53,676 bases of DNA. Origin: Lactobacillus bombicola. GTDB lineage: Bacteria; Bacillota; Bacilli; Lactobacillales; Lactobacillaceae. Below the pieces are notes generated by a model that had not been told where the DNA came from, did no database searches, and worked only from the letters and a program-made list of their open reading frames with translations. Below, one piece after another: positions 35,088 through 44,938 of this stretch. The position numbers and the translations under genes are program-made. Position 1 is the stretch's first letter; every line of letters begins with the position of its first letter. The stretch covers positions 1-53,676 of the forward strand of contig NZ_FOMN01000010.1 in assembly GCF_900112665.1 (NCBI RefSeq). Reading direction: 5' to 3'.

Positions 35088-35777
35088 CTAACAAACAATA
35101 TCTTTATCATCATCAAACATAGTATCAATTGCATGGTGAATTTCTTTAATGTCAGTTGAAGCAATAATTTCATGGCCTTTTTTTAATGCCTGATTAATTT
35201 CATCCGGTGTACAGTGTAGAAAACTATACATCAATGAACTAGTGGCATAATCTGCTAATTGTTCAGCAGAAAGATTAAACTGTGTATTATTATTATAGTA
35301 AAGTCGGCCAATCCCAGTTATAACAAAGGCAATACCATACTCAACTTCATGTGGGTTAAAATAGTCTTCATCAAAAATTTGGTTTTCTCTGACCCATTCT
35401 TCAATCATACTGCTCCAATTATCAAGCGTGTCATTACTGCTAAATACTTCATTAATAATACGCTTTAAACCTTCATCATAAATGCCTAGCATTGCAATTG
35501 TATACAAAAATGCTTTAGTACGCGCACCCACCGTGCCGTCACTTGTCTGATTAAATCTGTTAACTTGTTTATCCAAAGTGTTTAATATATTACGGACCAC
35601 ATCATCGGTCAACTTAACTTTATGGGGGTAATATGATTGCAAAAGTGATTTAGAAATTCCAGATTTCTCTGCAATCATTTGAAAAGAAACATTTTCCATT
35701 CCATTTTTTCTTATTAAATAGAATGTATTTTTCAAGATAATTCGTCTTCTTTTATAATTTTTCCGTCGTGCCATCAT
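35088..35777 (-). CDS. TetR-family transcriptional regulator
   Basis: This 229-residue protein has an N-terminal TetR helix-turn-helix (RRIILKNTFYLIRKNGMENVSFQMIAEKSGISKSLLQSYYPHKVKL) and an all-helical C-terminal domain of unknown ligand. The gene is followed 11 nt later by a membrane protein gene, its likely target or partner. GGAG precedes the first of two ATGs. Confidence 0.9.
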   Translation of the reverse strand: MMARRKNYKRRRIILKNTFYLIRKNGMENVSFQMIAEKSGISKSLLQSYYPHKVKLTDDVVRNILNTLDKQVNRFNQTSDGTVGARTKAFLYTIAMLGIYDEGLKRIINEVFSSNDTLDNWSSMIEEWVRENQIFDEDYFNPHEVEYGIAFVITGIGRLYYNNNTQFNLSAEQLADYATSSLMYSFLHCTPDEINQALKKGHEIIASTDIKEIHHAIDTMFDDDKDIVC

Positions 35778-35905
35778 AGTTTCTCCGTTTTCTATACATT
35801 ATATTATTATTATATCAATGATATAAAATAAATAAACAAAAAAGAAAACAAAGGCCTTTAATTAGTACTAATACTTTGTTACCACATTACCCCCAGAATA
35901 TTAAA

Positions 35906-36886
35906 TTACTTTAGTTCACTTTCGCTTAATAGGTGCATTGAACGATCATTGTAGGCATAATTAATTCCACGCGCTAATAACAAATCAACCGATATTCTAA
36001 TCATACGATCTGGATAATGTTGATGCTTAATAGTATCCGTAACTACAATTTGTTCAATAGGTAATCCATTTAGAATTTCAGTTGCATTTTGTGAAAGTAA
36101 GGCATGCGTTGAAGCAACATATACTTTCTTAGCGCCTGCAGCCATAACTGATTTAGTTGACGATGAAATCCTTGAACCTGTATCAATTAAATCATCAACA
36201 ATAATACACTTCTTATTTTTAACATCACCGATTATGTCATGAACATCTGCATCGTAACGGGCGCGTCTTTGGTCAACAATAGCAATTGGGGCATCAAACA
36301 TTTGACCAAAATTTCGAGCCAGCTTAGCCCCAGAATGATCTGGAGAAACCACGACTATATCATCATCTTCCTTAGTTGCAATACCATTATCAATGAAATA
36401 CTGCGCTAATAGTGGAATTGCATGCAAATGATCAACAGGCACATTATAAAAGCCCTGTATTTGAGAAGCATGTAAATCTAATGCAATTAAATGATCTAAT
36501 CCTGTAATTTGTAACAAATTGGCAATCAATTTTGCTGTAATTGGTTCACGTGACCGTGTCTTTGTATCAGAGCGTGAATATGCTAAATATGGAACGACTA
36601 CATTTATTCTATGAGCTGATGCACGGTGAAGTGCATCCAAAACAATTTCTAATTCCATAAAGTTTTCATTTACTGGGTCCTGAATTGATTGGATAACAAA
36701 AACGTCACATCCTCTAACACTTTCACCAATATTAACTTGAATTTCACCATCACTAAAATGCTGCACCGCTGTTTCAATCAACGGTTTTTTCAAAATTGTA
36801 GCAATTTTTTCATTTAAAGCTGGATTCCCACTTAAACCGATTAATTTCATTGGATGCATTAATTGAAGAATTTCTTCTTTATTCAT
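35906..36886 (-). CDS. prs: Ribose-phosphate pyrophosphokinase
   Basis: This 326-residue protein has GNPALNEKIATILKKPL, the catalytic flexible loop region around YSRSDTKTRSREPITAKL, VVVSPDHSGA, and the PRPP-binding motif CIIVDDLIDTGSRI. It makes PRPP from ribose 5-phosphate and ATP. Length fits class I Prs. Lactobacilli often have two prs copies, and this may be the accessory one, but that cannot be told from the window. Confidence 0.94.
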   Translation of the reverse strand: MNKEEILQLMHPMKLIGLSGNPALNEKIATILKKPLIETAVQHFSDGEIQVNIGESVRGCDVFVIQSIQDPVNENFMELEIVLDALHRASAHRINVVVPYLAYSRSDTKTRSREPITAKLIANLLQITGLDHLIALDLHASQIQGFYNVPVDHLHAIPLLAQYFIDNGIATKEDDDIVVVSPDHSGAKLARNFGQMFDAPIAIVDQRRARYDADVHDIIGDVKNKKCIIVDDLIDTGSRISSSTKSVMAAGAKKVYVASTHALLSQNATEILNGLPIEQIVVTDTIKHQHYPDRMIRISVDLLLARGINYAYNDRSMHLLSESELK

Positions 36887-36968
36887 AACTACCTCTTTAT
36901 CAAAAATACCATCTTTTCAGTCTATTATAACCAAAAAAGTTCCTAGTGCCTAGAAATTGACGGAAATT

Positions 36969-36994
36969 AAAAAAGCTGGAGATATCCTTCCAGC
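36969..36994 (-). terminator. Terminator after the alpha/beta hydrolase gene
   Basis: On the minus strand GCTGGA (36994-36989) pairs with TCCAGC (36980-36975) and is followed by TTTTTT. Confidence 0.85.
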
Positions 36995-37007
36995 AAATTG
37001 TATAATT

Positions 37008-37673
37008 TTAATTTTCGTCTCTAAAGAAATTTTTCATTAAATCAAGTAGTTTAAAGCTCTTAACAGCATAACTATTATGCTTTTGTCTTGGCATTATCAG
37101 TAATTGCCCTTGAGGGATAAGCTGACTATACCAACGGACATGATCAACTTTAACCCAGTCCTTCTCACCAACAACACAATAGGTTGGAATAGTGATTGCT
37201 TTTAAAGCATCAACTGAAAGGTAGCTTTCGGTTAATTCAACTCGACTATCCCGATTTAATTGCAAGAAGCGTAGGCAACCTTCAGTTAAATAATGATAAG
37301 GTCGAATACCATTACCATTGACAAATACTCCGGCAACCATTAATTTCTTAAAGGCGCTTGAATCTTGACTAGCAAGCATCATTGCCACCAATCCACCCGC
37401 ATCAAAGCCAAAGCAATAACAGCCCTTAATTCCCATTTTTTTAATGAAAGTAGCAATATCTGCAACTTCTGTTTGATAGTGCTGCGCTATTTCTCCCTCG
37501 CTCAATCCATGTCCCCGCATATCAAGCACATACACTGTGTAATAGAGGGCAAGCGGAGCAATAATTTGTGCAAACATTCCACCATCAAAATGGTGACCAT
37601 GTAGTAATAATAACGGTTCACCCTGACCTAGTTTATTGTAGTATAAATTATTGCCATTAACTTCTGCTATCAT
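37008..37673 (-). CDS. Alpha/beta hydrolase
   Basis: This 221-residue protein has an HGxH oxyanion motif (LLLLHGHHFDGGMF), DMRGHGLSE, a nucleophile-elbow position reading CFGFDAGGLVAMM, and a C-terminal catalytic-type His (PRQKHNSYAVKS). The elbow has Asp in place of Ser (GFDAGG), which would fit a dehalogenase/epoxide-hydrolase-like nucleophile rather than a serine esterase. The gene start overlaps the glycosyltransferase stop by 4 nt, so the two are coupled. Confidence 0.85.
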   Translation of the reverse strand: MIAEVNGNNLYYNKLGQGEPLLLLHGHHFDGGMFAQIIAPLALYYTVYVLDMRGHGLSEGEIAQHYQTEVADIATFIKKMGIKGCYCFGFDAGGLVAMMLASQDSSAFKKLMVAGVFVNGNGIRPYHYLTEGCLRFLQLNRDSRVELTESYLSVDALKAITIPTYCVVGEKDWVKVDHVRWYSQLIPQGQLLIMPRQKHNSYAVKSFKLLDLMKNFFRDEN

Positions 37674-38515
37674 TGACGATTCCTTTCACTAGCTTCAACT
37701 AGTTTCTGCTTAGAATTATCTTCTTTTTTATGTTCCTGCCATAAGCTACGAATAATAATTTTGGTGATAATATAATTTGCCTTAAAATTATCAGGAATCA
37801 TCTTTAAATTAAAATTGTGTACCATACTATCCTTGCGTTGCCAATAATGATATAGTGGCCGACTAGTGCAATAAAATCCATCTGTTAAAGCTAGATATTC
37901 CACATTGAAAATTTGGTCTTCCATAAATGCTAAATTCTCCATAAAGCATAAATGATTTTGCCGTACAACAGAAATTTTATATCCTTTATTCCAAGTATAA
38001 CCTTTAACTGGTGTACCTAAAATATGATTATCAAACAACGATCCTAAAGGATTATTAATCAGTTGATAGCTTTTTAATTTTGTTTTTATACCTTTTATAA
38101 CTTTTTTGGTAACCGGCTTAGATCCTATCTTATTCTCGTAATCTAGCCAAAATCCACATGAGACCATAGCTACTTCTGGATGTTTATGAAACGCTTGTAT
38201 AAAAAAATCGGTATAGCCAGAATCAACCCAATCGTCACCGTCATGAAAAGTAAAATATGGTGTGTCAACATGAGCAAGACCAACATTGCGCGCATCAGAT
38301 AAGCCACTATTTGGTTTATTAATAATTTGGATATAACGAAACTTCGTTTGATAGCTTTCTACTATCTTTTTTGTATTGTCCGTTGAGCCATCATTAACAA
38401 TTAACAACTTAAAGTTCATATTATCTTGTTTAGCTAGGTGATCTAGTGCCCGACTAATATATTTTTCAACGTTGTAAATTGGCATAATGACTGTTAACTC
38501 AGGTTGCTGAATCAT
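37670..38515 (-). CDS. Family 2 glycosyltransferase
   Basis: This 281-residue GT-A fold protein has the N-terminal LTVIMPIYNVEKYISRALDHL, nucleotide-binding LLIVNDGSTDNTKKI, acceptor-side GLSDARNVGLAHV, and the metal motif FHDGDDWVDSGY. It adds a sugar to an unidentified cell-surface polymer or lipid. No transmembrane segment is seen. Confidence 0.92.
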   Translation of the reverse strand: MIQQPELTVIMPIYNVEKYISRALDHLAKQDNMNFKLLIVNDGSTDNTKKIVESYQTKFRYIQIINKPNSGLSDARNVGLAHVDTPYFTFHDGDDWVDSGYTDFFIQAFHKHPEVAMVSCGFWLDYENKIGSKPVTKKVIKGIKTKLKSYQLINNPLGSLFDNHILGTPVKGYTWNKGYKISVVRQNHLCFMENLAFMEDQIFNVEYLALTDGFYCTSRPLYHYWQRKDSMVHNFNLKMIPDNFKANYIITKIIIRSLWQEHKKEDNSKQKLVEASERNRQ

Positions 38516-38664
38516 AGCACCCCTCCCTCATAAATTATTATACCATCTTAATATTTTTAAAATTTTAAAAATACTATAAACTAAACGTTAAAAAAGTAAT
38601 AACGTTATTTATTATCTTAAATGATTTAGTATAATATGTGCAGCAAAAGGAGTTAATAAATCTT

Positions 38665-39627
38665 ATGAAAAAAGTAAAATCAATTCTAATAATTACTGTC
38701 CTATTATTTGGAGGTCTATTGGGAATGAATCTGCCTAAACAAATTGTTCAAGCAGACGACTCCCCCGTTATTTGTCTAGGAACTTCTCTTACCGATAACC
38801 AACGCCAAGGCACAATAAAGGCTTTGAGTAATCCTTTAAATGACAACAGCTATCACACCATAACTATTACTGGTCAAGATTTAGTTCAATATCTTAATCC
38901 TTCTGGTGCAAATTTCACTAACACTTCAGGCGTTTGGTCAAGTGCAATGATTCAAAAAACCGCTCAAGGTAGCGGCATTAATGTCCATATTCTTGACTAT
39001 CAAGGTCATAATAATATTACAACGATTACAGCTAATCAATATAAAAATGCTGCTCTAACTGCTGGAATTACGGATGCCAATATTTATGTTACTAGTGCTG
39101 TTCCAATTGATGGTTCTGGGGCTTTAGCTGGCGTTTACTCCGCTTATAGTAAAAATGGGAAAAATTTAAATCAAAGCCAAGTTAACGCTGCACAAGATGA
39201 AATGGGTACTTTAAGTAAAATAACCAAGGAAAATCAAAATAAAAAAGGCTATAGTGATGCCCAATTAAATAATGCAGTTGCTGGCGCCAAACAAGAAATG
39301 GGGAAAATTGGCAACAATGTTTCTGATAGTCAAATTCATGACATTGTTAACAATCAAATTAATATTAATCACCTAGGTGATGTTATTAACAATAACCAAA
39401 AAGAGCAAATTATCAATATTTTAATTAAAATCCGTGACTCTGGTGCTTTAAAAGATCATCATTTTAAAGATCAAGCTGATGCTCTTTCCAAAAATATTGA
39501 AAAAAATGCTAAAGGTATCTTTGATAAAATCAATACTACCGAAAATCGAAACTTATTTGAACAAATCTGGGATGCGATTACTAGCTTCTTTAGTGGACTT
39601 GTAGCAGGTTTCTCTAATTCTAAGTAA
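38665..39627 (+). CDS. DUF1002 secreted protein
   Basis: This 320-residue protein has a signal peptide (MKKVKSILIITVLLFGGLLGMNLPKQIVQA, cleavage near VQADD) and the DUF1002 core: VICLGTSLTDNQRQGTIKAL, SSAMIQKTAQGSGINVHIL, ITANQYKNAALTAGITDANIYVTSAVPIDGSGALAGVY. The C-terminal end is a predicted helix (IWDAITSFFSGLVAGF). The role is not known in the family. The start at ATG 38665 follows AAAGGAG, 12 nt upstream; GTG at 38638 would precede the ribosome site and is rejected. Confidence 0.88.
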   Translation: MKKVKSILIITVLLFGGLLGMNLPKQIVQADDSPVICLGTSLTDNQRQGTIKALSNPLNDNSYHTITITGQDLVQYLNPSGANFTNTSGVWSSAMIQKTAQGSGINVHILDYQGHNNITTITANQYKNAALTAGITDANIYVTSAVPIDGSGALAGVYSAYSKNGKNLNQSQVNAAQDEMGTLSKITKENQNKKGYSDAQLNNAVAGAKQEMGKIGNNVSDSQIHDIVNNQININHLGDVINNNQKEQIINILIKIRDSGALKDHHFKDQADALSKNIEKNAKGIFDKINTTENRNLFEQIWDAITSFFSGLVAGFSNSK

Positions 39628-40392
39628 TTACATTTGATCCATAAACTTGTTTAAAGTATGATCAACAAATTCATTACCACGATTTTTGGCATGCCCTTTG
39701 GTCCACTTAAATTCGGCTTGAGTGAACTCACTAAGTAGTTGATCTAATTTTTGCCATTCTTCGACATTAGCAATTTCCCCTTTACTACTCTTGTGCCAGC
39801 CCCGTTTTTTCCAATTTTGGAGCCAGCCTTGTGTAATCGGATTTAAAACATATTGTGAATCAAGTATAAATAATAGAGGTTGTTGGTTAAATTTTAATTC
39901 CAACAACTTTTTTAGTGCCTCAATTAAGGCCGTTAATTCCATTTTATTATTGGTTGCACCTAATTCACCATTGCTATCATAAAATGATTGCTTTTTACCT
40001 GCTTGCTGCCATTCAATTAAATATGCCCAAGCCGCCTTATCAGTTGCGTGTACATGACCACCTTTATAAGTTCCAGTATTACGTGTACCGCCATCGGTAT
40101 AGATTTTGGCAAAATATTTTTTATTTGTTTTTGAGGTACCTCTTTCTTTATTTAAGGGCTTTATCTTACTTGCCTTTTGAATTTTAGCAATTGCTTGTCT
40201 TAATGAGTCTTCATCTTTTTGCAGTAGCTTCTTAGCTGTTGCTTGATTAAAGCCCAAATAATTTGTCGCATCAGTAATTTGTTCAAACGCCTTATATTCG
40301 GCATTAGAATAGCCAATAACTTGTTTTTCTGCTTCTTTCCAAGTGCGATAAACCCCTGGCTGACGACCTTTTTTTACAGCATAAAATTTCAT
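39628..40392 (-). CDS. rnhA: Ribonuclease H with N-terminal viroplasmin domain
   Basis: This 254-residue protein has an N-terminal caulimovirus-viroplasmin-type domain (MKFYAVKKGRQPGVYRTWKEAEKQVIGYSNAEYKAF) that binds RNA-DNA hybrids. The RNase HI core has acidic residues in IYTDGGTRNTGT, NKMELTALIEAL, FILDSQYV and the C-terminal RGNEFVDHTL. It removes RNA from RNA-DNA hybrids in the cytoplasm. The start ATG 40392 has a GAGGA site 5 nt upstream; the longer frame to 40407 is unlikely. It converges with the DUF1002 gene, ending one base after it. Confidence 0.92.
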   Translation of the reverse strand: MKFYAVKKGRQPGVYRTWKEAEKQVIGYSNAEYKAFEQITDATNYLGFNQATAKKLLQKDEDSLRQAIAKIQKASKIKPLNKERGTSKTNKKYFAKIYTDGGTRNTGTYKGGHVHATDKAAWAYLIEWQQAGKKQSFYDSNGELGATNNKMELTALIEALKKLLELKFNQQPLLFILDSQYVLNPITQGWLQNWKKRGWHKSSKGEIANVEEWQKLDQLLSEFTQAEFKWTKGHAKNRGNEFVDHTLNKFMDQM

Positions 40393-40463
40393 ATGTTCCT
40401 CACTCACTAAAAATTGTTGTCAATGTTAAAATATTAGTAGCACTAATTTTAAGGTGGTTATTT

Positions 40464-41396
40464 ATGTTCTTTAATACCAAAAAATATACTGAAATTGCTG
40501 AAAAAAACCGTAAACGCAATCTGTCTAAAGACCCTAGTATGTTTAATATGGTTTCGTTAGCAATTCTAGCTACCATTGGCCCTACTCGCTTTTTTTTGCG
40601 CCTACATAAAAGAAAAATTGAAGATAAGTCAAAAATTGAAAGCAAAAAAGGAGAATTCATCCAAGAACCTGTAATTTACTTTCATGGCTTTCGTGGTGGG
40701 GACTACACCACCAATGTTATGATTAAGCAAGCACTAAAAGAGAAAAAAAATTCTGACTACCTAAAGGTTACTGCTGATTTATGGGGAAATTTTAAACTAG
40801 AGGGGACATGGACAGGTGATCAAAAGCCAATCGTTCAAGTGGTTTTTCGCCAACGAATTGTTGGTGTCTATGCTATTGATTACTATTTACGTCTTATTCT
40901 ACCTTTTTTAGCTAATCGATACCACTTTACACATTATTCAGCAATCGCTCATTCATTAGCCTGTCCTTGTATAATACGCACAGAGATGCGTAAGGCTCAT
41001 AAAACAAATTTCCCGCATTTAAACAAATGTGCCTTAATCGCTGGTCCCTTTGACGGTGTAACCTATATGGGAGATATTCCTAACGTTAACGGTTTTAATA
41101 AAAAAGGTAGACCTACAATGATGAATTTACACTATTGCTATTTTTTATTTAGGCGAAAGCGATTTAATCCGAATATTTCCGTCTTGAACATTTACGGAAA
41201 TGTTTTAGATAATACCAATAGTGATAAATTTATTTCTGTTACTTCTGCCAAAAGTATTCGCTATGTTTTAGCACCATTGGTCAAATCCTACCATGAAGTA
41301 GAAATTCGCGGCGAAAAATATGCCGAACATAGTTGGATGCATGATAATCCGTTTGTCATTGACATTGTCAATAAATTTATCAACTTCAAAATATAA
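40464..41396 (+). CDS. DUF915 alpha/beta hydrolase-like protein
   Basis: This 310-residue protein has the DUF915 features: an N-terminal hydrophobic segment (MFNMVSLAILATIGPTRFFL), VIYFHGFRGGDYTTNVMI (oxyanion), and nucleophile elbow AIAHSLACPCI, where the usual GHSMGG is AHSLAC. A histidine-containing C-terminus (KYAEHSWMHDNPFV) follows. It is thought to be a cell-surface lipase-like protein. GTGG before ATG is a modest ribosome site. Confidence 0.83.
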   Translation: MFFNTKKYTEIAEKNRKRNLSKDPSMFNMVSLAILATIGPTRFFLRLHKRKIEDKSKIESKKGEFIQEPVIYFHGFRGGDYTTNVMIKQALKEKKNSDYLKVTADLWGNFKLEGTWTGDQKPIVQVVFRQRIVGVYAIDYYLRLILPFLANRYHFTHYSAIAHSLACPCIIRTEMRKAHKTNFPHLNKCALIAGPFDGVTYMGDIPNVNGFNKKGRPTMMNLHYCYFLFRRKRFNPNISVLNIYGNVLDNTNSDKFISVTSAKSIRYVLAPLVKSYHEVEIRGEKYAEHSWMHDNPFVIDIVNKFINFKI

Positions 41397-41419
41397 AATT
41401 TAATTTTCGGAGGATTTAC

Positions 41420-42877
41420 GTGATTGTAATACAAGATATACTACGAATCATTATCACTACTAATATTATCTTATCCTTTTATATTGTATTTCACCGTCGG
41501 CGGTCGGTTTCAACTACGTGGGCTTGGCTAATTATTTTATTAGTTTTTCCAGTGATTGGTCTCATTCTCTATGGCTTCTTTGGTCGCGGCATTTCGCAAG
41601 AGAACATTTTTGCCATTAACAAACAACACCATATTGGGTTACGCAATGTTCAAAAATCAATTACTAAAGCACCTAAAAAGACCAGTCCTGCTGATACCTC
41701 TGACAAAGCCAGAATGGTTATTCACTTTTTCAATCATAACGGTGAAGCGCCACTTAGTAAAAATAATCATGTCAAACTCTACACAGATGGCCAAGCGCTG
41801 TTTGATGACATGATGCACGACATTCAGTATGCACAACAATCCGTTAACGTTGAATTTTATACCTTTTATAATGATCAAATTGGTAACGAAATTCTTAACT
41901 TGCTAATCAAAAAAGCAAAAGAAGGCATTGCTGTACGCGTCCTTTATGATGCCTGGGGATCTTTAGGTGCTAGTAAAACTTGGTTTGATCAACTCCGCCA
42001 AGCAGGCGGTGAGGTCTTACCTTTCATCACTTCACGTAATATGATTACGCGTTCTCGCATCAATTATCATTTACACCGTAAGATTGTAGTAGTTGATGGC
42101 AAAACATCTTGGACGGGTGGTTTTAATATTGGCGACCAGTATTTAAGCCGTAACAAAAAGTTCGGTTACTGGCGCGATAGTCATGTAAGAATTGTTGGTT
42201 CAGCCTCGCTACTTTTACAAGAGCGTTTTGTCATGGATTGGAATGCCTCAATTCAAAAAGAAAGTCAATTAATTACTTTTAATACCATGCTTTTTCCTAA
42301 CTTAGATGAGAATGAAATCCATCCTGGTGATGTACCAATGCAAATCGTCGCAGATGGGCCTGACCGAGATATCGCTAATATGCGTAATGGCATAATGCGC
42401 TTAATGTCGCTAGCTAAGAAAAGAGTTTGGCTACAAACACCTTATTTAATTCCTGATGATGCCATGATGGCTACTTTGCAAACTATTGCTATGTCAGGCG
42501 TTGATCTACGAATTATGATTCCCTGCAAACCAGACCACCCTTTTATTTATCGCGCTACACAATGGTACGCTAACGAACTAACTCGTTTCGGTATTAAAGT
42601 ATATATCTACAATAAAGGTTTTATCCACGCTAAAACAATTGTAGTCGACGATGACTTTGCTACTGTTGGTTCAATGAACCAAGATTATCGTTCTTATGAC
42701 CTAAACTTTGAAGACGTTGCTGTTTTTTATGACAAAAATTTTGCCCATGAAATAGCTCAATCATTTATAGCGGACATGGAGCATTCTACCCTACTTACGC
42801 CACAAATAATTGCTAAGCAGGGGCGCTTACTGCGAACACTACAGTATTTTTCACGAATGCTTTCACCAATTTTATAG
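41420..42877 (+). CDS. cls: Cardiolipin synthase
   Basis: This 485-residue membrane enzyme has two N-terminal helices (LRIIITTNIILSFYIVF; AWLIILLVFPVIGLILYGFF) and two HKD motifs. The first is HRKIVVVDG (His219, Lys221, Asp226); the second is FIHAKTIVVDDDFATVGSMN. It joins two phosphatidylglycerols into cardiolipin. The start is GTG at 41420, fixed by the strong CGGAGGA site just upstream. Confidence 0.95.
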   Translation: MIVIQDILRIIITTNIILSFYIVFHRRRSVSTTWAWLIILLVFPVIGLILYGFFGRGISQENIFAINKQHHIGLRNVQKSITKAPKKTSPADTSDKARMVIHFFNHNGEAPLSKNNHVKLYTDGQALFDDMMHDIQYAQQSVNVEFYTFYNDQIGNEILNLLIKKAKEGIAVRVLYDAWGSLGASKTWFDQLRQAGGEVLPFITSRNMITRSRINYHLHRKIVVVDGKTSWTGGFNIGDQYLSRNKKFGYWRDSHVRIVGSASLLLQERFVMDWNASIQKESQLITFNTMLFPNLDENEIHPGDVPMQIVADGPDRDIANMRNGIMRLMSLAKKRVWLQTPYLIPDDAMMATLQTIAMSGVDLRIMIPCKPDHPFIYRATQWYANELTRFGIKVYIYNKGFIHAKTIVVDDDFATVGSMNQDYRSYDLNFEDVAVFYDKNFAHEIAQSFIADMEHSTLLTPQIIAKQGRLLRTLQYFSRMLSPIL

Positions 42878-42909
42878 ATACCCTGAAATATTAATCACAT
42901 TAAATGTTC

Positions 42910-43401
42910 TTAAATTATATCTTGTATTTCAATTCTAATATCATGGTTGACATGACTCTTAATTGTACCCACTATTTTCGCTATGCTCTGGGCAAAACGT
43001 AAATAATATTGACGATTTTGATTTGTAGTAAGAATACAAATCACTTGTTTTTTCTTGGGATTAGGTACCCTAATTAGGGTAATCAAATCAATATCCGCAT
43101 ATGAAATTGTTCGTTTAAAATAACCCGCTACTACAACTTTCTTTGCGCCAAAGCCAGTAAAGCCATCAATGATACCTATCAAGATAAAACTGGCCAAAAA
43201 AACAGTCAGACCCTGATCATTTTTTTCAATTAATTGCCAAGAAAAGCCAAGCCAAATAAAAATTAGCGACCAGATAATTGAAGAGAATCGATATTGTCCC
43301 TTTAAATCAATATTTGCTTGCCAATACCAGCTATAACAAGCATAGCCCAGCATAATCGCTTCTAAAATTAAGTAAAAACCAGCCATAAAAACTCTCCTCA
43401 A
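42910..43401 (-). CDS. Four-helix membrane protein, unknown function
   Basis: This 163-residue protein has hydrophobic segments at about 6-26 (YLILEAIMLGYACYSWYW), 43-60 (IIWSLIFIWLGFSWQL), 67-85 (LTVFLASFILIGIIDGF) and a conserved-looking VVVAGYFKRTISYADIDLITLIRVPNP stretch. The last part is a cytoplasmic domain rich in beta. No family was recognised. It converges with cls. Confidence 0.6.
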   Translation of the reverse strand: MRRVFMAGFYLILEAIMLGYACYSWYWQANIDLKGQYRFSSIIWSLIFIWLGFSWQLIEKNDQGLTVFLASFILIGIIDGFTGFGAKKVVVAGYFKRTISYADIDLITLIRVPNPKKKQVICILTTNQNRQYYLRFAQSIAKIVGTIKSHVNHDIRIEIQDII

Positions 43402-43470
43402 AATATTTACTCTTCGTCTATTATAACAGACTACGATTTTTTAGTAGTTTTAGCAGACAATTTTGAACTA

Positions 43471-43499
43471 TTGGCTTGCATTTTATTTAAAAATATTAT
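43471..43499 (+). promoter_or_regulatory. Promoter of the asnA T-box transcript
   Basis: TTGGCT and TATTAT are separated by 17 nt. Transcription would start near 43506, a few bases before the first T-box stem. Confidence 0.65.
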
Positions 43500-43505
43500 T
43501 AAATA

Positions 43506-43785
43506 GGCATTAAATTAAATGCGATGAAAAAGACGAGTAAATAATTTATTTCTCACAGTGAGTTGGTATTAGTGCAAAGCCAGCAGACCCTGAATTATTG
43601 AAAAACCCTTTTAGCAGCACACTGAACAACTCAAGTAGGTGGTGCCGTCTCCAGTACGTTATCAAGCTGGTGAAGCATGATTGTGCTTCATGAGTGGTTC
43701 GCAAATAGCGGACAATTTAGGTGGTACCGCGGAAAAAGCCTTTCGTCCTTGTTTTTATTAGCTGAGGCAGAGGGCTTTTTCTTTG
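43506..43785 (+). ncRNA. T-box riboswitch, Asn-type
   Basis: This 5' leader has the T-box sequence AGGTGGTACCGCGG (43719-43732) just before the antiterminator/terminator region. The terminator stem is AAAAAGCC (43733-43740) with GGCTTTTT (43773-43780). The specifier candidate is AAC within GAACAAC (43624-43630), where two overlapping AAC triplets read Asn. Uncharged tRNA-Asn would pair with this and the T-box bulge and switch on asnA. Confidence 0.9.
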
Positions 43786-43810
43786 ACCTCAAATCAGGAG
43801 GTTAACAATT

Positions 43811-44824
43811 ATGACTTTAATTATTCCCCAAAATTATCAGCCTACTTTAACAATTCGTGATACTGAGGCGGCAATTGTTTTTATCCGTGAACGTTTTCAA
43901 GTTTTACTAGGGCAAAAACTTAATTTACAGAGAATGTCCGCACCTTTGTTTGTTGAAAAAAATACCGGACTCAATGATAACTTAAATGGAATCGAACGTC
44001 CGGTTGATTTTGACGTAAAAGCTTTTCCTAAAGACGATACCATTGAAATCGTCCATTCTTTAGCTAAATGGAAACGACTGGCCCTTAAAAAATATCATTT
44101 TGGTATGCATGAAGGCCTCTATACAAACATGAACGCCATTCGGCGCGATGAAGACCTTGATAACTTTCATTCGATCTACGTTGATCAATGGGATTGGGAA
44201 AAAATTATTGCCGAAGATGAACGAACAATTACAACTTTGACTGAAACAGTTGCGCAAATTTTTAGTGCAATTAAGCAAGTTGAAACTGAATGTGCTGCAC
44301 GCTATCCTGCTTCAACTTATCATTTGCCAGATGATGTATTTTTTATTACTACTCAAGAACTAGAGGATAGATGGCCAGACTTGAGTCCAGAAGAACGAGA
44401 GAATAAGATTGCTGAGCAAAAGAAGGCCGTCTTTCTTATGAAAATTGGTGACAACCTGGCTCGTAGTGGTAAGCCTCATGATGGTCGCGCCCCTGATTAT
44501 GACGACTGGCAATTAAATGGTGACTTGATTTTTTGGTATGAACCCCTCAAGCAAAAACTAGAAATTTCTTCAATGGGAATTAGGGTTAGCCCGCAAAGCT
44601 TACACAAACAGCTCATCCAAGCTAATTGCCTTGCACGTGAGCAATTGAACTTTCATCAAATGTTGCTCAACGGCGAGCTACCATTTACCATTGGTGGCGG
44701 AATTGGTCAATCACGCCTTTGTATGCTTTTATTGGGTAAAGCTCACATTGGCGAAGTACAAGCCAGTATTTGGCCAAAGGAAATGCTAGAAAAATGTCAA
44801 GCCCATAACATTCAAATTCTTTAA
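43811..44824 (+). CDS. asnA: Aspartate--ammonia ligase (asparagine synthetase A)
   Basis: This 337-residue enzyme has the class-II-aminoacyl-tRNA-synthetase-like fold: [51 protein letters not shown], and [28 protein letters not shown] at the C-terminus. It makes asparagine from aspartate, ammonia and ATP. An AGGAGG site precedes the ATG. Control by an Asn T-box agrees with the function. Confidence 0.96.
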   Translation: MTLIIPQNYQPTLTIRDTEAAIVFIRERFQVLLGQKLNLQRMSAPLFVEKNTGLNDNLNGIERPVDFDVKAFPKDDTIEIVHSLAKWKRLALKKYHFGMHEGLYTNMNAIRRDEDLDNFHSIYVDQWDWEKIIAEDERTITTLTETVAQIFSAIKQVETECAARYPASTYHLPDDVFFITTQELEDRWPDLSPEERENKIAEQKKAVFLMKIGDNLARSGKPHDGRAPDYDDWQLNGDLIFWYEPLKQKLEISSMGIRVSPQSLHKQLIQANCLAREQLNFHQMLLNGELPFTIGGGIGQSRLCMLLLGKAHIGEVQASIWPKEMLEKCQAHNIQIL

Positions 44825-44833
44825 CTATCAACC

Positions 44834-44872
44834 GACCTCCAACTTAGCTAATGCTACAGGAGGTCTATTTTA
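44834..44872 (+). terminator. Terminator of asnA
   Basis: Stem GACCTCC (44834-44840) pairs with GGAGGTC (44859-44865), then ATTTTAG. The T-tract is short but the stem is strong. Confidence 0.7.
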
Positions 44873-44938
44873 GTAACACGATAATTAAGCTATTAGCATA
44901 AATTATCTACTGCATAAATATTGCCCAGGGGAAAAATT

